From the NCBI GenBank assembly GCA_964599635.1, contig CAZRGM010000015.1:101539-165538 (forward strand): a stretch of 64,000 nt of DNA, written 5' to 3'. The translations under genes were made by a program, and so were the position numbers. Origin of the DNA: WJMT01 sp964599635. Lineage in GTDB: Bacteria > Acidobacteriota > Aminicenantia > Aminicenantales > Aminicenantaceae. Positions 25,934-32,658 of the stretch are shown here, one piece after another (within the stretch, counting starts at the first letter, position 1; every line of letters begins with the position of its first letter). The notes under the pieces are model-generated. The model was not told where the DNA came from. It did no database searches and worked only from the letters and a program-made list of their open reading frames with translations.

Positions 25934-25966
25934 GAAGACATTCCCATTTTTCATGAATAGGTTCAG
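25934..25966 (+). repeat. Likely solo right end of the intergenic repeat family
   Basis: CATTCCCATTTTTCATGAAT then AGGTTCAG resembles the CATCGCCATTTTTT...ATGAATAGGTCAGG end of the full copies, with several changes. No matching left end nearby. Confidence 0.4.
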
Positions 25967-26090
25967 TTAACTGTATTTTGTGGTTCATGTTTCCTCAACT
26001 CCATCTGATTTTCATTTGAAATGAAGATTTATATAGAGAATTTCAAACCAAAGAATATTCACTAAAAGATAAAAATTATAAGGAGGATTG

Positions 26091-26164
26091 AGGCGCGGGT
26101 CGGATTCGAACCGACGAATCGAGGTTTTGCAAACCTCTCCCTTGAACCACTTGGGTACCGCGCC
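26091..26164 (-). tRNA. tRNA-Cys (GCA)
   Basis: Minus-strand cloverleaf: acceptor GGCGCGG with CCGCGCC, anticodon arm GAGGT-TTGCAAA-ACCTC giving anticodon GCA, T arm GTCGG-TTCGAAT-CCGAC, discriminator T as expected for cysteine. CCA is not encoded. Confidence 0.96.
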
Positions 26165-26301
26165 GCTTCATCAGGATTAAAATCTCTTTATTAAAAACAT
26201 TTTATTTTAACGAAAAATCAGGGTTATGTCTAGTAGGATACTTCTTTTGTTTCAGGTAAAATTCAATAAAAATGAGTTAGTGTTTAATCGATATCTATCT
26301 C

Positions 26302-26853
26302 TTAATCATACCTAATATCATCAACCAGAATCACTGGTCTGAGGATATAGAGCCCAGACCTTCCAGCCTCTACCGCATGTATGGAATTTTCTGCGTCAAA
26401 ATCAAGTGTTAATGAAATCTGCCCTCCTTCTGTGATATCGAATTCAACATTAACAACAATCTTATCACTTGGAACTGTTAACCCATATTCTTCCCCGCTT
26501 TTCTTGATGATTTTTCCCGATTCCACTATCAACCTAATTCCGGTATAATGGCCGGCTTCAAGATAGGCCTCAATTATGGGGTAAGGATTATCCTTTAGTT
26601 CAAGAAGTTCAAACTCTTCTGATGAATCAGAAACTACGATATAATTATCAGGGGATGCTTTTTTGACAGCAATTTCACTCACAGTAACAAACACCTTTTC
26701 CACATTGGTCAGATCTATAGGGGCATCTTTAAGTAACAGACGGAAAAAACCTTGATTGGCTTGCGATTTGCTAGAAAAAGGAGACTCACAGTTCTGAATC
26801 ACTATAACTGAAAGAAATAAAACGAAACAAATTAAAAGGTTTATTTTTCTCAT
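26302..26853 (-). CDS. DUF4382 domain exported protein, possible lipoprotein
   Basis: 183 residues. Hydrophobic N-terminus (INLLICFVLFLSVIVIQ) followed by NCESP, an imperfect lipobox with the Cys near residue 22. The rest fits DUF4382: RLLLKDAPIDLTNVEKVFVTV, then ITLDFDAENSIHAVEAG-like strands ending YILRPVIL. These are envelope-associated beta-sandwich proteins of unknown role. The ATG after GGAAATGGGAAG was chosen; the frame is open 41 codons upstream into a neighbouring small gene. Confidence 0.82.
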   Translation of the reverse strand: MRKINLLICFVLFLSVIVIQNCESPFSSKSQANQGFFRLLLKDAPIDLTNVEKVFVTVSEIAVKKASPDNYIVVSDSSEEFELLELKDNPYPIIEAYLEAGHYTGIRLIVESGKIIKKSGEEYGLTVPSDKIVVNVEFDITEGGQISLTLDFDAENSIHAVEAGRSGLYILRPVILVDDIRYD

Positions 26854-26900
26854 CTTCCCATTTCCTTTAATTATCATTGTAATAGATAACATGAAAAATT

Positions 26901-27032
26901 TCAATATTTTTTTTCCTCGGATATAAATTTCCCAGTGAATGCATGGTACCAGCGGATTACAGTCATTAGACCACATCCTGTTAAAATAAAGACTCCAGTA
27001 AAAACAATGAGTAAGAAAAATATTCTATCCAT
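26901..27032 (-). CDS. Small predicted lipoprotein or membrane peptide
   Basis: 43 residues: MDRIFFLLIVFTGVF then ILTGC, a good lipobox, then a short tail GLMTVIRWYHAFTGKFI and EEKKY. GGAG lies about nine bases before the ATG, itself overlapping the spacer after the OM-barrel gene, 13 bases away. No family recognised. It sits in a run with the barrel gene and DUF4382 gene. Confidence 0.5.
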   Translation of the reverse strand: MDRIFFLLIVFTGVFILTGCGLMTVIRWYHAFTGKFISEEKKY

Positions 27033-27045
27033 CTCTTTAGCTCCA

Positions 27046-27501
27046 TTAAAAATAATACCTGATTCCAACGCCACCTGTGAGCTCAAATTCAGTACTGGGC
27101 ATTAAATCTAAAACGGGGACAAGCTCAAAGAAGATATCCAAGGGGGCATCTCCAAAGATGTAATTTATCCCAACTGGAATGCGAACCCCAACTTGACTCT
27201 CTTTCTCGGTCTTAACCCTCCCTCCAATTCCATAATAAAGCGCAAGATTGCTGTTTTTAGCTTTAAAAATATTGAAATTATGGAAAAGATAATCCACATG
27301 CAAATGCAATGAACTATTTTTGGAAAATGACCAAGCAATCCCTCCATCTATCGCAGTTGTACTCCCTATCCAGTTCTTAAAACTAATCCCTGTTGGTTCG
27401 CCTAAAATGATACCTAAACCGAAATCCTTTTCTTGAGCTACTAAGTTACCTGAATAAAATGAGATGAGTAATATAAAAATGACAACAACTGATCTTTTCA
27501 T
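27046..27501 (-). CDS. Small outer-membrane beta-barrel protein
   Basis: 151 residues. Signal peptide (VVVIFILLISFYSGNLVA, cut before QEK), then an even alternation of strands and a last residue Phe after IRYY, the usual barrel-assembly signal. GLGIILGEPTGISFKNW and SLHLHVDYLF resemble an eight-strand barrel family seen in spirochaetes and acidobacteria. AAGGAGG precedes the ATG. Specific role unknown. Confidence 0.78.
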   Translation of the reverse strand: MKRSVVVIFILLISFYSGNLVAQEKDFGLGIILGEPTGISFKNWIGSTTAIDGGIAWSFSKNSSLHLHVDYLFHNFNIFKAKNSNLALYYGIGGRVKTEKESQVGVRIPVGINYIFGDAPLDIFFELVPVLDLMPSTEFELTGGVGIRYYF

Positions 27502-27798
27502 TATGAAGCCTCCTTCTATTAGATTTATTTTAGTTTTATTCCTTCATCTATTCTACAAATCTCTTTGTATAAAAGCATTTTAATATTACTTAATTTGAAA
27601 TAAGTTACCCTCTCCCCTCATATTCTAAAATAAAATGAGCATAAACTAAAATTTATAATAACTTTCTTTCTTTACAACTATATTATAGAAAACTAGCTTG
27701 AGAATCGATACCTTTATTTTACTCTGTCAAAAAGGTCCTGCAGACCTTCGGCTCGTGAATCGTCCAGATAAATTGTTAGGGAAAATAAAGGATATATC

Positions 27799-27873
27799 TG
27801 GAGCGGACGATGGGATTTGAACCCACGACCTTCTGCTTGGCAAGCAGACGTTCTACCCCTGAACTACGCCCGC
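27799..27873 (-). tRNA. tRNA-Gly (GCC)
   Basis: Minus strand: acceptor GCGGGCG with CGTCCGC, anticodon arm TCTGC-TTGCCAA-GCAGA giving GCC, T arm TGGG-TTCAAAT-CCCA. CCA is encoded at 27799-27801, unlike tRNA-Cys nearby. The 27502-27798 stretch beside it is AT-rich and holds nothing I can name. Confidence 0.96.
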
Positions 27874-27908
27874 TCTTTGTATTGAACAGCCGTGAATATG
27901 ACAAAGCT

Positions 27909-27937
27909 AAATTACCAGAAAGAATAAAAGCTGTCAA
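27909..27937 (-). promoter_or_regulatory. Possible promoter of tRNA-Gly
   Basis: Minus strand TTGACA, 17 bases, TAATTT. Predicted start about 27902, some 29 bases before the mature tRNA. The -35 is perfect, the -10 weak. Confidence 0.42.
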
Positions 27938-27998
27938 ATGTTCAGAATTTATATGATCGATAAGACAGACAATAATTAAAAAAATCCCCATATGTTTA

Positions 27999-28027
27999 TT
28001 GACACGATGGAGTTAAAATTATATATT
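27999..28027 (+). promoter_or_regulatory. Sigma-70 promoter of the YIP1 gene
   Basis: TTGACA, 17 bases, TATATT; predicted start about 28034. AAGGAG follows at 28050 or so, before the ATG. Confidence 0.75.
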
Positions 28028-28061
28028 TTAACGAATCTAACACGAGACAAGGAGAATAAGT

Positions 28062-28658
28062 ATGGAATTAATTCCGCGAATACAGGGAATAATAATCAAG
28101 CCCAAGGAGGAATGGGAGAAAATCAAACAGCAGCCTCTCAGTATATCTGATTTATTCACTAAGTATGTCTTGATTTTGGTGGCTATACCAGCCATAGCCC
28201 AGTTTATAGGGCGAGGAATTATAGGATACAGTGTTCCGTTTGTGGGATGGGTCAGATCTGGAATTGGGAGAGCCCTGCTTCATGGTATTTTTTATTATGT
28301 TTTGACTGTGGCTTCGGTTTATCTTTTGGGAATTATCGTCAATGTTTTAGCTCCCTCATTTAACTCCAAACAGAATCAGGAAAAAGCCATGAACCTAGCG
28401 GCATTCAGCATGACACCAGCCTGGATTGCAGGTATTCTTTATATCATTCCCCCATTATCTGTTCTTGTTCTTTTGGCCTCACTTTATAGTATTTATATTT
28501 TTTATCTTGGTTTTTCTTCTTCCCTTATGGAGACTCCTAAGGAAAAAGTGGTGGGCTATTTTGCAGTGACCATCATCGTGTCCATTGTTCTTTTTGGTCT
28601 AATTAGTCTGATTTTAGGAGCTATTTTTACGGTGAGTGGGGGCTTAGGAGCTATCTAA
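28062..28658 (+). CDS. YIP1 family membrane protein
   Basis: 198 residues, five predicted helices. The N-terminus RIQGIIIKPKEEWEKIKQQP, followed by LFTKYVLILVAIPAIAQFIG, is the typical start of bacterial YIP1/DUF1282 proteins. Cellular role is mostly unknown; some sit with ABC exporters. This copy stands alone, with its own promoter, and its 3' end overlaps pyrF by 15 bases tail to tail. Confidence 0.85.
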   Translation: MELIPRIQGIIIKPKEEWEKIKQQPLSISDLFTKYVLILVAIPAIAQFIGRGIIGYSVPFVGWVRSGIGRALLHGIFYYVLTVASVYLLGIIVNVLAPSFNSKQNQEKAMNLAAFSMTPAWIAGILYIIPPLSVLVLLASLYSIYIFYLGFSSSLMETPKEKVVGYFAVTIIVSIVLFGLISLILGAIFTVSGGLGAI

Positions 28659-29369
28659 TTCCTGGCATATCTTTAAAAAAGCTTTTTCAGGATCAGAAGC
28701 TTTAGTCACGGGGCGACCTATAACCAAATAATCCGCTCCGTTTTGGATAGCTTGATTCGGCGTGGTGAATCGTTTCTGATCGTCTTTAGATGCCCATAAC
28801 GGTCGAATCCCAGGATTGATAACTAAGAAATGAGGGCCTAACTCTCTTTTTATCATCTTTGTTTCCTGAGGAGAGCAGACGAGTCCATCCATACCTGCTT
28901 TTTTAGCAAGCCAAGCGAGGTTAAGGACCTGATCCTTGGTTTTTTCTTTGATTCCGATCTGCATGAGTTCATCTTGTTTAAGGCTGGTGAGTATGGTTAC
29001 GGCAAGGAGAAGAGGCTTTGGATTTCCTGTTTTTTCTAAGAGAAAGTTAGCTTCACTAACGGCTCTTTTCATCATGTCCATTCCTCCAGAAGCATGAAGA
29101 GTCATCATAGAGACCTGGATTCTGAATGCTGAACGAATGGCTCCTGCTACAGTACTGGGAATATCATGTAATTTGAGATCCAAAAAAACTTTTTTTCCAA
29201 GTCTATGGAGCTCTTGGATTATGGAAGGTCCCTCTGAAATAAAAAGTTCCCATCCTATCTTAAATGTCCGGACGTATTTCAGATTTTTTATGAGGTCAAA
29301 GACCTGCTCCTTTTTATTCACGTCCAGCGCTATGATTATTTTTTCAGCATGTTCTTTTTTTGGTTCCAT
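28644..29369 (-). CDS. pyrF: Orotidine-5'-phosphate decarboxylase
   Basis: 241 residues, group 1 OMP decarboxylase. IIALDVNKKEQ, FLDLKLHDIPSTV (catalytic DxKxxD), TLHASGGMDMM, LAVTILTSL, VCSPQE and NPGIRPLWASKDDQKR are all visible. Last step of UMP synthesis. GAAGGAAA precedes the ATG. Third of pyrK-pyrD-pyrF. Confidence 0.96.
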   Translation of the reverse strand: MEPKKEHAEKIIIALDVNKKEQVFDLIKNLKYVRTFKIGWELFISEGPSIIQELHRLGKKVFLDLKLHDIPSTVAGAIRSAFRIQVSMMTLHASGGMDMMKRAVSEANFLLEKTGNPKPLLLAVTILTSLKQDELMQIGIKEKTKDQVLNLAWLAKKAGMDGLVCSPQETKMIKRELGPHFLVINPGIRPLWASKDDQKRFTTPNQAIQNGADYLVIGRPVTKASDPEKAFLKICQELDSS

Positions 29370-29385
29370 GAAATTTCCTTCACCA

Positions 29386-30303
29386 TTATGAATCTAAATC
29401 TAATGATCCTGAAAGGGCTTGTATCTGATCTATTTTATGGCGCTTGCAAAAATCAGTTATTTCGTCAATGATTCTTAGGGTCGAGTCAGGATCTATGAAG
29501 TTGGCGGTTCCAACTTGGACCGCCTTAGCACCGGCTATGATAAATTCAGCGGCATCCCTTCCAGTCATGATGCCCCCTATTCCAATAACAGGTATTTTGA
29601 CAGCCTTGGATGCTTGATAGACCATTCTCAGCGCCATGGGTTTTATGGCAGGACCGCTGAGGCCTCCCAAAATATTTCCCAGTTTGGGCTTTCTTGTTTC
29701 AGCATCAATCCCCATACCAAGGAAGGTATTTACAAGAGAGATGGCATCAGAACCTCCCTCCTGAGCACTTAAAGCTATTTCAGAAATATCTGTGACATTA
29801 GGGGATAGTTTCGTTATCAGTGGAGTGGAACAAGAACTTTTCACCAGCTTTACGATTTTATAGGTGTGTTCCGGATTTTGGGCAGGGCAGAGGCCTCCTT
29901 TTTTTACATTGGGACAGGAGATGTTTAACTCATAGGCAGATATTTCTTCATAGGGATCTAGGTATTCAGCTATGGAAGCGTATTCTTCATCATTTTCTCC
30001 ACAGATATTTATAATCAGAACTGTCTTGAGCCTTTTGATTTTGGGGAACACTTCTTTTAAAAATTTTTCCACTCCAATCCCCTGAAGACCTATTGAATTC
30101 AGCAACCCGCAGGGCGTTTCTGCAAGCCTGGGAGGCGGATTTCCTTGTCTAGGGGAGAAATACAGTCCTTTGGTGACAAAACCTCCTAATTTATCTAAAT
30201 TTATAAGTGGAAGAAATTCAATGCCATAGCCAAATGTGCCGCTGGCCGCAATCACAGGATTTTTTAATTTTAAAAATCCCAAATCGACTGAAATATCTAC
30301 CAT
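29386..30303 (-). CDS. pyrD: Dihydroorotate dehydrogenase B, catalytic subunit
   Basis: 305 residues, class 1B. NPVIAASGTFGYG, KGLYFSPRQGNPPPRLAETP (substrate loop), NISCPNVKKGG with the catalytic Cys, LITKLSPNVTDI, SLVNTF, GIGGIMTGRDA. It oxidises dihydroorotate and passes electrons to PyrK. The start MVDISVDLGF is used; it lies seven bases after the pyrK stop. An in-frame ATG 18 codons earlier would be inside pyrK. Confidence 0.95.
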   Translation of the reverse strand: MVDISVDLGFLKLKNPVIAASGTFGYGIEFLPLINLDKLGGFVTKGLYFSPRQGNPPPRLAETPCGLLNSIGLQGIGVEKFLKEVFPKIKRLKTVLIINICGENDEEYASIAEYLDPYEEISAYELNISCPNVKKGGLCPAQNPEHTYKIVKLVKSSCSTPLITKLSPNVTDISEIALSAQEGGSDAISLVNTFLGMGIDAETRKPKLGNILGGLSGPAIKPMALRMVYQASKAVKIPVIGIGGIMTGRDAAEFIIAGAKAVQVGTANFIDPDSTLRIIDEITDFCKRHKIDQIQALSGSLDLDS

Positions 30304-30310
30304 TTTTAGT

Positions 30311-31108
30311 TCAATCCCAGATAATATTCTCTGCCAGGAAAACTGGCCCATCCTCACATATTTTATGCCATCCTATGGTTTTACCGATTCTTATTTTTTT
30401 AACGCATCCCCAACAGACGCCGAATCCACATCCCATGATAGACTCCAGGGATAATTCAGCGGGTATTTTGTATTTTTTAGAAATCTCGGAGATCTTTTTA
30501 AGCATATTTTCCGGTCCGCAGGCAAAAATAAAAGAAGGAATGTTTTCTTCCAGTTCTTTTTCAAAAAGATCGGTCACGAATCCTTTAAAGCCCGAGGTTC
30601 CATCTTCAGTGGAACAAAGCGTCATGATGTTTTCTGCTTTGAATCTGGAGGCAATGGGAAGGTCTTTTGAGGATTTTCCACCGTAAAATACATTGGGAAT
30701 AGCCTTTTTCTGAAGCAGTTCGTGGGCGAGAAAATATAAGGGAGCTATTCCCCGGCCTCCCCCAATAAGGCTTACCCTTTTTTTTTCAAATTTGCTTTCA
30801 ATGTGGAAGCCATTGCCCAAAGGTCCCATTATCTCAAGGGGATCTCCTTGTTGTTTTTGACTGAGCATGGACGTTCCTTCCCCTACATTCTGAAAAAATA
30901 TTTCTATATTTTGATCATTTCGAGCGTGAATGCTGAAGGGACGGCGCAGAAGAGGATAAGGCTTATCAGTTATTTTGACCATTAAGAATTGACCTGGTTT
31001 TGCTTCCTTTGCTATTTCAGGAGATTCCAAAGAGAGGAGAAAGTAATCATTTCCCCAGTTTTGTTTTTGGATGATTCTTGCTCTATGGTTTTTAAACATG
31101 GAGAACAT
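30311..31108 (-). CDS. pyrK: Dihydroorotate dehydrogenase B, electron-transfer subunit
   Basis: 265 residues. FAD-binding part with PYPLLRRPFSIH, NAD-binding part with SLIGGGRGIAPLYFLA, and a C-terminal [2Fe-2S] site C-x4-C-x2-C-x15-C beginning GCGFGVCWGC. It transfers electrons from PyrD to NAD+. First gene of the pyrKDF run; a modest minus-strand promoter (TTGCTC, 17 bases, TATTTT) lies about 40-70 bases upstream. Confidence 0.94.
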   Translation of the reverse strand: MFSMFKNHRARIIQKQNWGNDYFLLSLESPEIAKEAKPGQFLMVKITDKPYPLLRRPFSIHARNDQNIEIFFQNVGEGTSMLSQKQQGDPLEIMGPLGNGFHIESKFEKKRVSLIGGGRGIAPLYFLAHELLQKKAIPNVFYGGKSSKDLPIASRFKAENIMTLCSTEDGTSGFKGFVTDLFEKELEENIPSFIFACGPENMLKKISEISKKYKIPAELSLESIMGCGFGVCWGCVKKIRIGKTIGWHKICEDGPVFLAENIIWD

Positions 31109-31162
31109 TCTATAGAACTGAGTTTAAAATACCAGAATCTGTTTTTGAGAGCAATAAAAACT

Positions 31163-31191
31163 TTGACATAAACAAGTCTTTTTGAAATAAT
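31163..31191 (+). promoter_or_regulatory. Sigma-70 promoter of the aminotransferase gene
   Basis: TTGACA, 17 bases, AATAAT; predicted start about 31198, giving a leader near 90 bases that carries two TGAATWATTCA palindromes. Confidence 0.65.
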
Positions 31192-31207
31192 CAAAACCTT
31201 AATAATT

Positions 31208-31264
31208 CAATTGAATTATTCATGATCTGAGGTTGTTGCCTTATTGTTTGCTGAATAATTCAGA
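31208..31264 (+). repeat. Palindrome pair, possible short relic of the repeat family
   Basis: TGAATTATTCATGA at 31208 and TGAATAATTCAGA at 31252 frame about 35 bases. The second matches the TGAATAATTCAGG end of copies E and A. Too short to be sure. Confidence 0.35.
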
Positions 31265-31286
31265 CTAATTGTGGGAGGCAAATTAA

Positions 31287-32480
31287 ATGAAAATTTCTCG
31301 GCGTGCCCAGGAAATACAAGAATCTCCCATCAGAAAGTTAAAACCTTATGCCGATAAAGCCATATCAGAAGGAGTCCGTGTTTATTTTATTAATATTGGA
31401 CAGCCTGATGTCATCACTCCCGATTCGGTATGGGATGCCTTCGAAAGAGGAAAAGAAGAGGTGCTTGAGTACGGTCCCGCACAGGGGATCCTGGATTTAA
31501 GAAAAGCTGTAGCTAAATATTTTAATTCCTATAATATTCCTATAGATCATGAAAATGTGATCATCACGATTGGAGGGTCCGAAGCCATCCATTTTTCTTT
31601 TTCTGCAGTGGCTGATACAGGTGAGGAAATCCTTATTCCTGAGCCTTTTTACACGAATTATAATGGATATGCCGCTTTCGCTAATGTGAAAATTGTTCCA
31701 TTGACTCTTGATGTTAAAAATGGGTTCAGACTTCCATCTAAGAGAGAGATCGAGAAGAGTTTGACCCCAAAAACGAGAGCGGTTTTATTGTGTTCTCCAA
31801 ATAATCCTACAGGGACTGTTTATACTGCGGAGGAGCTGGAGAGGGTGATTGATTTGGTTCAAAAACATGATTTATTTCTCATCGCAGATGAGGTTTATAA
31901 AGAATTTGTTTATGACGGGAATATCCATAAAAGCGTATTGGAGTATGAAGAGATTAAAGACAGAGCGATCGTCGTCGATAGTATTTCCAAGCGGTTCAGT
32001 TGCTGCGGGGCCAGAATAGGAGCTGTGATAACAAGGAACTGTGAAGTCTATAATGGTATTCTTAAATTTGCTCAGGCCCGGCTCTGCCCTCCCACTTTAG
32101 AGCAGAAGGCAGCCTTAGCCGCATATAAAATGGGGCTTGATTATTTTGAACCTGTAAGAAAAGAATATCAAAAAAGAAGGGATATTCTTTTTGAGGGATT
32201 AAAAGATATCCCTGGTATTGTGATGCATAAGCCCCAGGGCGCCTTTTATATTATTGTGAGACTTCCTATCAAAGATAGTGAACATTTCGTGCGGTGGATG
32301 TTAACCGATTTCCGGTTTGAAAATGAGACAGTCATGGTAGCTCCTGGCCAAGGTTTTTACAGCACACCTGAAAAAGGAAAAGATGAGGTCAGAATCGCGT
32401 ATGTCCTTAAAGAAAAAAACTTAAAAAGAGCTATTCAGGTTTTTAAAGCCGGACTTGAAAAATATATGTCATTGTTTTAA
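31287..32480 (+). CDS. Class I/II PLP-dependent aminotransferase
   Basis: 397 residues, fold-type I. YGPAQGILDLRKAVAKY, IGGSEAIHFSF, LLCSPNNPTGTVYT, ADEVYKEFVYD and the PLP lysine in SISKRFSCCGARIG, followed by FARLCPPT-like and MVAPGQGFY. Close in type to aspartate aminotransferases; the exact amino donor is not certain. GGGAGG lies eight bases before the ATG. It reads towards ppdK but a 178-base gap separates them. Confidence 0.92.
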   Translation: MKISRRAQEIQESPIRKLKPYADKAISEGVRVYFINIGQPDVITPDSVWDAFERGKEEVLEYGPAQGILDLRKAVAKYFNSYNIPIDHENVIITIGGSEAIHFSFSAVADTGEEILIPEPFYTNYNGYAAFANVKIVPLTLDVKNGFRLPSKREIEKSLTPKTRAVLLCSPNNPTGTVYTAEELERVIDLVQKHDLFLIADEVYKEFVYDGNIHKSVLEYEEIKDRAIVVDSISKRFSCCGARIGAVITRNCEVYNGILKFAQARLCPPTLEQKAALAAYKMGLDYFEPVRKEYQKRRDILFEGLKDIPGIVMHKPQGAFYIIVRLPIKDSEHFVRWMLTDFRFENETVMVAPGQGFYSTPEKGKDEVRIAYVLKEKNLKRAIQVFKAGLEKYMSLF

Positions 32481-32658
32481 GATTTGACCTGATATTCAGA
32501 CTGATTTAAAATAGTTCTAAACTGTATTTAATCCCAAAGTTATATGCTGTATAAGTACTGACATCTGCAGTAAAAGTTTGGACGATGGTGAAGGATTATA
32601 TTTATCAGGATCAAGATAGATGATTGAAAAAGATGTTTTATTCACTTAGGAGGTCAAA

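Noticed and set aside
30207..30686. Open frame of 159 codons antisense to pyrK/pyrD
   Set aside because: Shadow of two certain genes, no ribosome site or recognisable domain.
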